From Bradyrhizobium sp. LLZ17 (GTDB lineage Bacteria; Pseudomonadota; Alphaproteobacteria; Rhizobiales; Xanthobacteraceae), in NCBI RefSeq assembly GCF_041200145.1, contig NZ_CP165734.1, positions 2,046,001 through 2,110,000 on the forward strand: a stretch of 64,000 nucleotides of DNA, given 5' to 3'. The translations under genes and the position numbers were made by a program. Every line of letters begins with the position of its first letter. Position 1 is the stretch's first letter. Shown here one piece after another: positions 41,853 to 51,601 of this stretch. Below the pieces are notes generated by a model. The model did not search any database, was not told where the DNA came from, and saw only the letters and a program-made list of their open reading frames with translations.

Positions 41853-42970
41853 GAAACGAGAACCAGCTGCCGCGGGCGGCCCGCATCTTCGTCTCGTTCG
41901 TTTCGCTGCTCCGCACGAACGGCTTCGCCGTAGCACCGGAACAGACCACCATTTTTCTCGCGGCCATCGAACTGCTCGGCCCACGCGGCCTCGGCGATGT
42001 CAGGCAGGCGGCGCTCGCCACCCTCGCCCCGCCTCCCGAGCGACGCGCCACCTTCGACCGCCTGTTCGATCTGCACTTCCGCGGCAGCGAAGCCATCGAG
42101 CATGCCGACGACGGCGAGGACGACGAGACCGTCCGCCTCCAGGAGGAAGGCCGCGGCGAGGAAGAACCGCTGTTCTCAGGTGAGGCCAACGAATCCGGCC
42201 TCAGCGCGACCCGCACCGAGGCACTGGTCGAGCGCCGCTTCGCCCAGCTTTCAACGGCCGATGCGCTGCGGCGCTTGGCGCGCGAGGCCCCGAGGCGTCT
42301 GCCGCGGCGGCGCGGGCACCGGCGCATGCGCGCCCGCCGCGGGCCGTTTGCGGACCTGCGCCGCACCTTGCGCGATTCCGTCCGCAGCGACGGCGAGATC
42401 TTGCGGCTCGGTCACCTGAAACGCAGACAGCGCCCGCGGAAGATATTGCTCCTGATCGACGTCTCCGGCTCAATGAAGAGCCGCACCGAAGACAACATGA
42501 AGCTTGCGCATACGTTGGTGCAGGTCGCGCCGAATGTCGAGGTCTTTACCTTCGGCACGCGGCTCACGCGCGTGACCCGCGCGCTGCGGCTGAAGCGGCG
42601 CGAGCAGGCGCTGAACGCGGCCGCGCATCTGGTCAGCGACTGGGACGGCGGCACCCGCATCGGCGATGCGCTGCAGGCCTTTCTCGCTGTGCCTCGATTT
42701 GGTGGCTACGCGCGCGGCGCCGCCGTGATCATCGTGTCCGACGGCCTCGAGCGCGGCGAGCCTGACGCACTGCGCGACGCGGCGGCAAAACTGTCGCGGC
42801 GGGCCTGGCGGGTGAGCTGGTTGACGCCACTTGCGGCCGGTCCCGGCTTTCGCCCGCAAACCGAGGCGCTGGTCGCGATCGAGCGCTACGTCGACGACCT
42901 CGTCGATGGTGGATCGAGCGCGGCGATCGTGGCCCATGTGCTGGCATTGGGTCGAAGGAGAGTTGCGTGA
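41849..42970 (+). CDS. VWA-domain protein (CoxE-like)
   Basis: A 373-residue protein with a C-terminal von Willebrand factor A domain. The MIDAS metal motif is DVSGSMKS near residue 203, followed by the Thr in DGGTRIGDAL. The N-terminal half is Arg- and Glu-rich (PRRLPRRRGHRRMRARRG). It is the partner of the upstream MoxR ATPase; in CO dehydrogenase systems CoxD and CoxE are needed for a functional active site. Start overlaps the upstream stop as ATGA. Confidence 0.9.
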   Translation: MRNENQLPRAARIFVSFVSLLRTNGFAVAPEQTTIFLAAIELLGPRGLGDVRQAALATLAPPPERRATFDRLFDLHFRGSEAIEHADDGEDDETVRLQEEGRGEEEPLFSGEANESGLSATRTEALVERRFAQLSTADALRRLAREAPRRLPRRRGHRRMRARRGPFADLRRTLRDSVRSDGEILRLGHLKRRQRPRKILLLIDVSGSMKSRTEDNMKLAHTLVQVAPNVEVFTFGTRLTRVTRALRLKRREQALNAAAHLVSDWDGGTRIGDALQAFLAVPRFGGYARGAAVIIVSDGLERGEPDALRDAAAKLSRRAWRVSWLTPLAAGPGFRPQTEALVAIERYVDDLVDGGSSAAIVAHVLALGRRRVA

Positions 42971-43851
42971 CCGAGATCGTCGACGGGCATCATCACATCT
43001 GGCGACAGGCCGACCTGCCCTGGCTGACCGGCCCGATGCAGCCGCGCATCTTCGGACCGTACGAACCGATCCGGCGCGACTATCCGATTCAGGAATATCT
43101 GGCCGATCTCAAGGATACCGGCGTCTCCCGCTCGGTCTACGTGCAGACCAACTGGGCCAACGACCGCTTTGAGGATGAGGCTGCCTGGGTGCAGGAGACC
43201 GCCGAGGTTCATGGCTGGCCCCACGCTATCGTCGCCTATGCCAATTTCGCCGTTGACGACGTGCGCCCGCAGCTCGACCGGCTCAAGCGCTATCCGCTGG
43301 TGCGCGGCGTGCGAATGCAGCTGCACTGGCACGAGAACCCGCTCTACCGCTTCGCTGCAAAACCCGATCTCTGCGCAGACCCCATGATCCGACGCAATGT
43401 CGCGCGTCTCGCCGATTACGGCTGGAGCTTCGACTTGCAGGTGTTCACGCCGCAGATGCCGGACGCGGCAGAGCTTGCCGATGCCTGTCCCAAGGTGACC
43501 TTCATCCTCCAGCATGCCGGCATGCTGGAGGACGTGTCGCCGGCGGGACGCGCCGCATGGCGCGCCGGGATGACCCGGCTCGCGGCATGTCCGAACGTGG
43601 TCTCGAAGCTTTCCGGGCTCGGCACCTTCATTCATCGCAACGATCCCGACCACGTCGCGGCGGTGCTCACCGACGCCGTGGCGATCTTCGGCGCCGAGCG
43701 CTGCCTGTTCGGCTCCAATTTCCCCATCGAGAAATTGTGGACCAGCTATCGCGAGCTCGTCGATGCTTTTCGTGCGGCGGCTGCCCCGCTGACTACCAAG
43801 CAACAGGACGCGATCTTCAGGACTACGGCAGCGCGCGTCTATCGGCTTTGA
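42967..43851 (+). CDS. Amidohydrolase-family (TIM-barrel) metal-dependent hydrolase
   Basis: A 294-residue protein of the amidohydrolase 2 family. The metal motif VDGHHHIW is at the N-terminus, GVRMQLHWHENPLY lies near residue 114, LQHAG near 180 supplies another His, and the Asp position near 250 reads FGSNFPIEK, where many relatives have an Asp (GSDWP or GSNFP types both occur). Relatives hydrolyse lactones such as fuconolactone or pyrone dicarboxylate. The GTG start overlaps the upstream stop by four bases, placing it in the operon. Confidence 0.86.
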   Translation: MTEIVDGHHHIWRQADLPWLTGPMQPRIFGPYEPIRRDYPIQEYLADLKDTGVSRSVYVQTNWANDRFEDEAAWVQETAEVHGWPHAIVAYANFAVDDVRPQLDRLKRYPLVRGVRMQLHWHENPLYRFAAKPDLCADPMIRRNVARLADYGWSFDLQVFTPQMPDAAELADACPKVTFILQHAGMLEDVSPAGRAAWRAGMTRLAACPNVVSKLSGLGTFIHRNDPDHVAAVLTDAVAIFGAERCLFGSNFPIEKLWTSYRELVDAFRAAAAPLTTKQQDAIFRTTAARVYRL

Positions 43852-43882
43852 GAGACAAGAAACAAGATACGGAGGGCAACGA

Positions 43883-44731
43883 ATGGCGCTGGAGATCAAG
43901 ATCCTGGACTATGGCGATATCGAGCTGGAATCGAGCTTTCTGGTTCTCGGCCGCGACTGCGGCCGAACCCGCCGCGTCCTCACCCTCGGCTTCCTGATCC
44001 TCGGCGGCAAATACCCGGTCGTGGTCGATACCGGCTACCGCTCCAACCAGATCATGGAGACGCTGGGCATGCGCGGCCTGCAATACCACGAGCACATGAT
44101 CGAGAACCAGCTGGCGCGCCATGGCGTGCGCATGGGCGACGTGCGCTTCGTCTGCCACACCCATCTGCATATCGACCACGCCGGCAAGGACGATCTGTTC
44201 CCGATGAATACGACCGTCGTGCTCAATCGCAAGGAGCTCGAATATTCCGTCTCCGGGCTGATGCATCCGCAATACCCGGCGCCCGATATCAAGCACCTCA
44301 TCGACCGCCTGCACACCAAGAGCGCGCTGCGCTTCCTCGATCTTGAGATTACCGGCCCGATCGAGCTGATGCCCGGCGTCTATTGCGACGCTGCGAACGC
44401 ACATACCGAGGGCTCGATGAACATCATCGTCGAGACCGCCGACGGCATCGCGACCATCTGCGGCGACGTGATCTACGATTTCAACGACCAGATCGTCACG
44501 CCTTTCAACGAGATCCACGATTGGGAGCCGCGCACGACCGGCAATCACGGCACCAGCAAGCGGGCCGAGAAGGCGTCGATTAAGAAGCTCCTGAGCAACT
44601 CGCGTTACCTGCTTCCGGTCCACGACAGGCCGGCCAAGATCGAGGGCGGGGTCGTGGTCGGACGCCTGCACGACCAGGTCCCCGGCCCGATCGTGCAATC
44701 GTTGCCCGCACGCAACTGGTTCCCGGCCTGA
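43883..44731 (+). CDS. Metallo-beta-lactamase-fold hydrolase (lactonase-like)
   Basis: A 282-residue cytoplasmic hydrolase with the di-metal motif HTHLHIDHAGK (HxHxDH) near residues 92-102, a third His in ANAHTEGS near 173, Asp in GDVIYD near 195 and His in LPVHDRP near 252. The layout resembles N-acyl homoserine lactonases and related lactone or amide hydrolases. GGAGG precedes the start. As one of three hydrolases in this operon it suggests a ring-opening step after hydroxylation. Confidence 0.87.
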   Translation: MALEIKILDYGDIELESSFLVLGRDCGRTRRVLTLGFLILGGKYPVVVDTGYRSNQIMETLGMRGLQYHEHMIENQLARHGVRMGDVRFVCHTHLHIDHAGKDDLFPMNTTVVLNRKELEYSVSGLMHPQYPAPDIKHLIDRLHTKSALRFLDLEITGPIELMPGVYCDAANAHTEGSMNIIVETADGIATICGDVIYDFNDQIVTPFNEIHDWEPRTTGNHGTSKRAEKASIKKLLSNSRYLLPVHDRPAKIEGGVVVGRLHDQVPGPIVQSLPARNWFPA

Positions 44732-44804
44732 GGGCTTTTTGTCTGCGTGATCTTGATGGAAACCGCTCCAGAGCTTTCCGGATCATGCTTCTGAGGATCG
44801 ACCG

Positions 44805-46379
44805 ATGACCCACGTCACCCTGCGCTCCGAATTCGAAGCTTTGATTGATCCCTATGCGCCGGTGGCGCAGGTCGGCACCGGCTTCGACTTCACGGAAGGA
44901 CCGATCTGGCACCCGATCGATCAATATCTGCTGTTCTCGGACATGCCTGGCGACGTGCGACGGCGCTGGGACGCCCGGCGCGGCGTGGTCGAGGTCAAGC
45001 GGCCGTCGAACAAATGCAACGGCATGACCTATGACGCCGAACTCAATCTGATCGTCTGCGAGCACGCGACCTCGTCGCTGATCCGCGAGCGGCCGGACGG
45101 CCGGCGCGAGGTGCTGGCCTCGCACTTCCAGGGTCAGGAGCTCAACAGCCCGAACGACGTCTGCGTGCACTCCTCCGGCGCGATCTATTTCTCGGACCCG
45201 TGGTACGGCCGCATGCCGGTCTATGGCGTCGAGCGGCCGCGGCAGCTCGGCTTCCAGGGTGTCTATCGGGTCGTAGCTGGCGGCGAGCCAACGCTCGTGG
45301 TCGATCGCAACCTGTTCGACCAGCCGAACGGGCTCTGCTTCTCGCCCGACGAGCGACTGCTTTATGTCAACGACACCGTGCAGGCGCTGATCCGCGTGTT
45401 CGACGTCAACAACGATGGCTCGCTGTCGAACGCGCGCGTGTTCGCCAGCGGCATCCGTTCCGAGCTGGAGCCCGGCCTGCCCGACGGCATGAAGTGCGAC
45501 CAGCACGGCAATGTCTGGGTCACCGCGCCCGGCGGCGTCTGGGTCTATTCGCCGCGCGGCGAGCTGCTAGGCAAGGTTCGCGTGCCCGAGCTGGTCGCCA
45601 ACCTCGCCTGGGGCGGACCTGATTTTCGCACGCTGTACCTGACCTCGACGCATTCGGTCTATGCCATCCCGACCAAGGCTGGACCGCGCCACGAGCCCTA
45701 TATGAGGGCCAGGCGTGGCGGTGGCGGCGCAGGCGCCGGGCCAGCAGCCGCGGCGCCCATCCTCGCCGATGGCGAGATGCAGCTCGATCCGCGGCGTTGC
45801 GCTATGATCATTCAGGATTTGCAGAACGACGTGATCATGGACGGCGGTGCGTTCGCCGACTCGGGCGCGCCGGGACACGCGAAACAACAGCATGTCGTCG
45901 AGAATGTGCGCCGGCTCGCGGAAGCTGCGCGCGCCCGCGGCGTCACCATCATCCACGTCTGGTTCGTGGTCGAGCCCGGCGCCCCCGGCGTGACGTTGAA
46001 CGCGCCGCTGTTCGAGGGCCTCGTCGACAGCAAGGCGATGGTCCGCGGCAGCTGGGGCGCGGCACCCGCCTCGGGTCTCGAACCGCGGCCCGGCGATTTC
46101 GTCGTCGAGAAGATGCGGATGAGCGCTTGGGAGGGCACTCGGCTCGAGACGATCCTCAAGGCGACCGGGCGCGACATGATCATCAACACCGGCGCCTGGA
46201 CCAACATGTCGGTCGAGCACACCGCGCGTACCGGTGCCGACAAGGGCTATTTCATGATCGTGCCGGAGGACTGCTGCTCGACCATGAATGCCGATTGGCA
46301 GTCCGCCTCGATCAACTTTGCCATGCAGAACGTCGCCGTCGTGACGCGCGCGGACGCGGTCATCAGAGCGCTTGGATGA
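44805..46379 (+). CDS. Fusion of SMP-30/gluconolactonase and isochorismatase-like domains
   Basis: A 524-residue fusion. Residues 1-300 form an SMP-30 lactonase with metal ligands Glu in FTEGPIWHP (near 28), Asn in LNSPNDVCV (near 113) and Asp in LLYVNDTV (near 190). A Gly/Ala linker (RRGGGGAGAG) follows near 305, then an isochorismatase-like domain (325-524) with Asp in IIQDLQNDVI and Lys in VEKMRMSAWEG. At the usual nucleophile position the sequence reads TNMSVEHTART, where cysteine hydrolases have TNVCVE, so Cys is replaced by Ser. The frame is continuous and both halves are complete, so the fusion looks real. It may open a lactone and then cleave an amide. Confidence 0.88.
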   Translation: MTHVTLRSEFEALIDPYAPVAQVGTGFDFTEGPIWHPIDQYLLFSDMPGDVRRRWDARRGVVEVKRPSNKCNGMTYDAELNLIVCEHATSSLIRERPDGRREVLASHFQGQELNSPNDVCVHSSGAIYFSDPWYGRMPVYGVERPRQLGFQGVYRVVAGGEPTLVVDRNLFDQPNGLCFSPDERLLYVNDTVQALIRVFDVNNDGSLSNARVFASGIRSELEPGLPDGMKCDQHGNVWVTAPGGVWVYSPRGELLGKVRVPELVANLAWGGPDFRTLYLTSTHSVYAIPTKAGPRHEPYMRARRGGGGAGAGPAAAAPILADGEMQLDPRRCAMIIQDLQNDVIMDGGAFADSGAPGHAKQQHVVENVRRLAEAARARGVTIIHVWFVVEPGAPGVTLNAPLFEGLVDSKAMVRGSWGAAPASGLEPRPGDFVVEKMRMSAWEGTRLETILKATGRDMIINTGAWTNMSVEHTARTGADKGYFMIVPEDCCSTMNADWQSASINFAMQNVAVVTRADAVIRALG

Positions 46380-47009
46380 ATGGTGGCAAAGCTGCTGCAC
46401 CTGTCCTGCTCGCCCCGCGCCGACTCCGAGTCGAGCGCCGGCGCGCGGGTGTTTCTCGAGGGGTTTCGCCAGGCGCGGCCGGACTGGGATATCGACGCAG
46501 TGGACCTTTGGCGAGAGCGGATGCCGGAGTTCGCAGGCCCGATCGTCGAGGCCAAATATGCGCGCATGACTGCAACGCCCTTCAACGACGCGCAGCGCGA
46601 CAGCTTTGCCGAGGCCGAACGGATGGCGCTACGCTTTTCGCTCGCCGATCGGGTGCTCATTTCCGCGCCGATGTGGAATTTCGGCATCCCCTACAAGCTG
46701 AAGCAGTGGTTCGACATCGTCATCCAGCCCGGCCTGACGTTCCGGTTCGACCCGGCGCAGGGGTACCTTCCGCTGCTGAAGGACCGGCCGACCGTCGTCA
46801 TCCTCGCGTCCGGCAGCGATTTCGGCACCGGCATGAATCGCGGCCGCATCGACATGGCCACGCCCTATTTGCGCGAGGCGCTCCGCTTCATCGGCGTCAG
46901 CGACGTGCGCTTCGTGCCGGTCGGGCCGACCACCGGCCCGACGGATCCGATCGTCGCCGCTCGCGAAACGGCATACCGACGGCTTCGGGACATCGCTGCA
47001 CGGTTTTGA
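46380..47009 (+). CDS. FMN-dependent NADH-azoreductase-like flavodoxin-fold protein
   Basis: A 209-residue flavoprotein of the AzoR/NAD(P)H quinone reductase family. The N-terminus KLLHLSCSPRADSESSAG binds FMN phosphate, and SAPMWNFGIPYKLKQWFDIV near residue 97 is the family signature around the flavin. The ATG follows the previous TGA directly. It ends the long plus-strand operon; the next gene converges with 12 bases between stops. It may reduce a quinone-like product or recycle an electron acceptor. Confidence 0.88.
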   Translation: MVAKLLHLSCSPRADSESSAGARVFLEGFRQARPDWDIDAVDLWRERMPEFAGPIVEAKYARMTATPFNDAQRDSFAEAERMALRFSLADRVLISAPMWNFGIPYKLKQWFDIVIQPGLTFRFDPAQGYLPLLKDRPTVVILASGSDFGTGMNRGRIDMATPYLREALRFIGVSDVRFVPVGPTTGPTDPIVAARETAYRRLRDIAARF

Positions 47010-47021
47010 CCATGCTCCCCG

Positions 47022-48032
47022 TCAAGCAACGGCGCGTGTGGTCGGACTTGCGACAGTGCCGTCGAGGAACCCGGTCAGCCGCTGCCGGATGATTTGCTCG
47101 GCTTCGCTCATGATGCGGTCGACCAGCTCCTTCACCGTCGGGATATCGTGGATCAACCCGACCACCATGCCGCAGCTCCAGGCGCCGGCGTCCATATCGC
47201 CCTCCAGCATCACTCTGGGGTAGACACCGGCCACCTGCTCATGGATGTCCTCGATTGTGAGGCTCGCCCCCTTCTCGCGCTCGATTTCGAGCAACTGATC
47301 GACGCCCTTGTTCTTCAGCACGCGCTCGGTGTTGCGCAGCGCGCGCATGACCAGCACGGTGTCAAGCTCGGTGGCTTTGACCAGAGCCCGCTTCACGTTC
47401 GCATGAACGGGGGCCTCCTTTGTCGCGATGAAGCGGGTGCCCATGTTCATGCCGGCGGCGCCCATCGACAGAGCGGCAACGAGGCTCCGCGCATCCGCCA
47501 TGCCACCGGAGGCGACGAACGGAATCTTCAGTTCGTCCGCCGCGCGCGGCAGCAGGATCATGTTCGGAACGTCGTCCTCGCCGGGATGGCCGCCGCATTC
47601 GAAGCCGTCCACACTGACGGCATCGCAACCGATCTTTTCGGCTTTCAGCGAATGCCGCACCGAGGTGCATTTGTGGATCACCTTGATGCCGGCGGCCTTC
47701 AGCGCCGGCATGTACTGCTCGGGGCTGCGGCCGGCGGTCTCCACCGCCTTGACGCCGCCTTCCTTGATGGCGGCGATATACTCCGGATAGGGCGGCGCAG
47801 TGAAGCTCGGCAGGAACGTCAGGTTCACGCCGAACGGCTTGTCGGTCATGTCGCGGCATCGCGCGATTTCCTTGGCCAGCAACTCCGGCGTCCGCTGGGT
47901 GAGGCCGGTGATGATGCCGAGGCCGCCGGCGTTCGACACCGCAGCGGCCAGCTCGGCGAAGCCGACATAGTGCATGCCGCCCTGGATGATCGGATGCTGG
48001 ATGCCGAACAGTTCAGTGATTGCCGTCTTCAC
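47022..48032 (-). CDS. Nitronate monooxygenase / 2-nitropropane dioxygenase-like flavoprotein
   Basis: A 336-residue FMN-dependent TIM-barrel protein. PIIQGGMHYVGFAELAAAVS lies at the N-terminus, the catalytic-His region is FECGGHPGEDDV near residue 150 and the FMN phosphate motif ASGGMADARSLVAAL plus MGTRF near 185-205. Members of this family next to acyl-CoA genes may act on nitro compounds or as enoyl reductase-like enzymes. It is the last gene of a five-gene operon of CoA metabolism. Confidence 0.9.
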   Translation of the reverse strand: MKTAITELFGIQHPIIQGGMHYVGFAELAAAVSNAGGLGIITGLTQRTPELLAKEIARCRDMTDKPFGVNLTFLPSFTAPPYPEYIAAIKEGGVKAVETAGRSPEQYMPALKAAGIKVIHKCTSVRHSLKAEKIGCDAVSVDGFECGGHPGEDDVPNMILLPRAADELKIPFVASGGMADARSLVAALSMGAAGMNMGTRFIATKEAPVHANVKRALVKATELDTVLVMRALRNTERVLKNKGVDQLLEIEREKGASLTIEDIHEQVAGVYPRVMLEGDMDAGAWSCGMVVGLIHDIPTVKELVDRIMSEAEQIIRQRLTGFLDGTVASPTTRAVA

Positions 48033-48053
48033 GTGCGCTTCTCCGCTTTCCGA

Positions 48054-49241
48054 TCAGTTGACGATTTCGAACAGGCCCGCCGCGCCCATGCCGCCGCCGA
48101 TGCACATGGTTACCACGCCGTATTTCGCCTTGCGCCGCCGCCCCTCGATCAGGATATGCCCCGCAAGCCGGCTGCCCGTCATACCATAGGGATGGCCGAT
48201 AGCGATCGAGCCACCATTCACGTTCAGCTTGTCCGGATCGATGCCGAGCTTGTCGCGGCAGTAGATCACCTGGACGGCATAGGCTTCGTTCAGCTCCCAG
48301 AGATCGATGTCATCGATCTTGAGGCCGTGCCGCTTGAGCAGGCGCGGGATCGCAGCGACCGGACCGATGCCCATTTCGTCCGGCTCGACGCCGGCGGCGA
48401 CGAAGCCGCGGAAGATGCCGAGCGGCTTCAGGCCTTTCTTGACGGCGATCTTGTCGCTCATGATCACGCAGGCCGATGCGCCGTCGGAGAGCTGGCTGGC
48501 ATTGCCCGCCGTGATGGTCTTGCCCTCGAACACCGGCTTGATCTTCGCAAGCCCTTCCGCCGTGGTCTCGGGGCGCGGGCCTTCATCCTTCGACAGCGTC
48601 ACCTGCTGATAGGTGACCTCCTTGGTCTCCTTGTTGACGACTGCCGTCCTGGTCGTGATTGGGACGATCTCGTCATTGAAGCGTCCAGCCTGCATGGCGG
48701 CACCAATGCGGCGCTGGCATTCGAGGCTGTATTCGTCCTGCCGGTCGCGGCCGATCTTGTAACGCTCGGCCACGATCTCGGCGGTGTCGAGCATCGACAT
48801 GTACATCTCCGGCTTCATCGCCATCAGTTCGTCGTCGACCGCATGGAATCTGTTCATGTGCTCGTTCTGCACCAGGCTGATCGATTCGACGCCGCCGCCA
48901 ATCGCGATCTCGACGCCGTCCAGCATGATCGAGCGGGCCGCGACGGCAATGGCCTGCAGGCCGGAGGCGCATTGCCGGTCGATCGTGGTGCCGGCGACGG
49001 TGACCGGCAGGCCGGCACGAATGGCACCCTTGCGTGCGACGTTCATCACCATGGTGCCCTGTTGCATCGCGCAACCCATCACCACGTCCTCGACCTCGCC
49101 GGGGTCGATGCCCGCGCGCCTCACCGCTTCGGCCATCACATGGCCGGCCATGGTCGGGCCCTCGGTGTTGTTCAGCGCACCGCGATAGGCCTTACCGACG
49201 CCGGTGCGGGCGGTGGAAACGATAACTGCCTCTGTCGTCAT
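48054..49241 (-). CDS. Acetyl-CoA acetyltransferase / 3-ketoacyl-CoA thiolase
   Basis: A 395-residue thiolase. The active-site residues are all visible: Cys in DRQCASGLQAI near 89, His in IAIGHPYGMTGSRL near 350 and Cys in VTMCIGGGMGAAGLFE near 382. It would carry out the final thiolytic cleavage of a beta-ketoacyl-CoA made by the acyl-CoA dehydrogenases upstream. It lies 14 bases after the second dehydrogenase gene. Confidence 0.94.
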   Translation of the reverse strand: MTTEAVIVSTARTGVGKAYRGALNNTEGPTMAGHVMAEAVRRAGIDPGEVEDVVMGCAMQQGTMVMNVARKGAIRAGLPVTVAGTTIDRQCASGLQAIAVAARSIMLDGVEIAIGGGVESISLVQNEHMNRFHAVDDELMAMKPEMYMSMLDTAEIVAERYKIGRDRQDEYSLECQRRIGAAMQAGRFNDEIVPITTRTAVVNKETKEVTYQQVTLSKDEGPRPETTAEGLAKIKPVFEGKTITAGNASQLSDGASACVIMSDKIAVKKGLKPLGIFRGFVAAGVEPDEMGIGPVAAIPRLLKRHGLKIDDIDLWELNEAYAVQVIYCRDKLGIDPDKLNVNGGSIAIGHPYGMTGSRLAGHILIEGRRRKAKYGVVTMCIGGGMGAAGLFEIVN

Positions 49242-49255
49242 GCTTGCCTCTTTTG

Positions 49256-50386
49256 TTACGCAGCCGCGTCGAGCTGCACATAACGCAGCAAGTGGTGGGC
49301 GGGATCGCCGAACTGGATGTTGATGGAGGAGATTCGCTTGAAGTAGTGACCCACGTTCAACTCGTCCGTCATGCCCATGCCGCCGTGGAGCTGCACCGCC
49401 TGCTCGGCGATGAACTTGCCGGCATAGCCAACCTTGGACTTGGCGCCGGATGCGAGACGCGAGACACCGCTGTCGCGGGCGCTGAGGCTGAGATTGAGAT
49501 GCTGCATCAAGGAGAGCGCCTCCTGATGGGCGATGAACATGTCGACCATCCGGTGCTGCAGCACCTGGAAGCTGCCGATGGTGACGCCGAACTGTTTTCG
49601 GGCCTTCGAGTATTCCAGCGTCGCGGAATTCAACTCGGCCATCGCGCCGACTGCCTCGGCGCAGAGCGCGCCGATCGCCCTGTCACGACAGGCTTCCAGC
49701 AGGGCGACGCCCTCGCCTTCGCCGCCAAGCAACTCGCCGCGAACATCGCGGAAGGTGATCTCCGCGGCGCGGCGACCGTCGATGGTCTTGAAGCTCCGCA
49801 GATCGAGATTGGCTGCGCGGGTATCGACGATGAACAGGCTGACGCCAGCATGATCGTCGCGCTTGCCTGCCGTGCGGGCGGAGACGATGAGATGGTCCGC
49901 CCAGGGCGCGGCGATGACGGCGGTCTTCTCGCCGCTGAGAATGTAGTCCTTGTCGTCACGCCGGGCCGTGGTCGCGACACTGGCGAGGTCAAACCGGGAG
50001 CCTTTCTCGGTCCAGGCCAGTGCCCAGATCTTCTGTCCGGCGATGATCTCGGGAATGAAAGCGTGCTTCTGCGCTTCGGTCCCGGCATGCTCGATCAAGC
50101 CGCCAGCCAGCACCACCGTCTCCATGTAAGGCTCCACGACAAGGTGGCGGCCGAACTCCTGGGCAACGATCATGGTGGAGAGCGGACCGCCACCGAGGCC
50201 GCCGCTCTCCTCGGAGAACGGCGCGGCAAGCAGGCCGAGCTCCGCGAAGGCTCCCCACTGCCTGCGGCTCCAGCCGTCTTCGCTCGCGATGATCTTGCGG
50301 CGCGCCTCGAAACTGTACTGGTCACGCAACATGCGCCCCACGCTGGAGCGCAACAGTTCCTGCTCTTCCGTGAACTGGATATCCAT
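49256..50386 (-). CDS. Acyl-CoA dehydrogenase, beta-type subunit of a likely heteromeric pair
   Basis: A 376-residue acyl-CoA dehydrogenase-like protein. N-terminal helices start MDIQFTEEQELLRSSV; KARKQFGVTIGSFQVLQHRM near 265 and AVQLHGGMGMTDELNVGHYF near 335 belong to the C-terminal domain. It lacks the usual terminal YEGT/YGGS segment that holds the base in many members; the sequence ends INIQFGDPAHHLLRYVQL. Such chains often pair with a second dehydrogenase, and one is encoded directly upstream. The gap between the genes is 23 bases. Confidence 0.9.
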   Translation of the reverse strand: MDIQFTEEQELLRSSVGRMLRDQYSFEARRKIIASEDGWSRRQWGAFAELGLLAAPFSEESGGLGGGPLSTMIVAQEFGRHLVVEPYMETVVLAGGLIEHAGTEAQKHAFIPEIIAGQKIWALAWTEKGSRFDLASVATTARRDDKDYILSGEKTAVIAAPWADHLIVSARTAGKRDDHAGVSLFIVDTRAANLDLRSFKTIDGRRAAEITFRDVRGELLGGEGEGVALLEACRDRAIGALCAEAVGAMAELNSATLEYSKARKQFGVTIGSFQVLQHRMVDMFIAHQEALSLMQHLNLSLSARDSGVSRLASGAKSKVGYAGKFIAEQAVQLHGGMGMTDELNVGHYFKRISSINIQFGDPAHHLLRYVQLDAAA

Positions 50387-50409
50387 CCGATCCTCTTGTT
50401 GCGCTGTTG

Positions 50410-51591
<1,182 letters not shown>

Positions 51592-51601
51592 CTTGCGTTT
51601 C

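Noticed and set aside
44805..46379. Treating the lactonase-isochorismatase fusion as a sequencing artefact
   Set aside because: One continuous frame, a plausible Gly/Ala linker and two complete domains; no indel is needed to explain it.
47094..49283. A 729-residue plus-strand frame across the nitronate monooxygenase-like and thiolase genes
   Set aside because: It crosses two well-identified minus-strand genes and their gap and has no recognisable motif.
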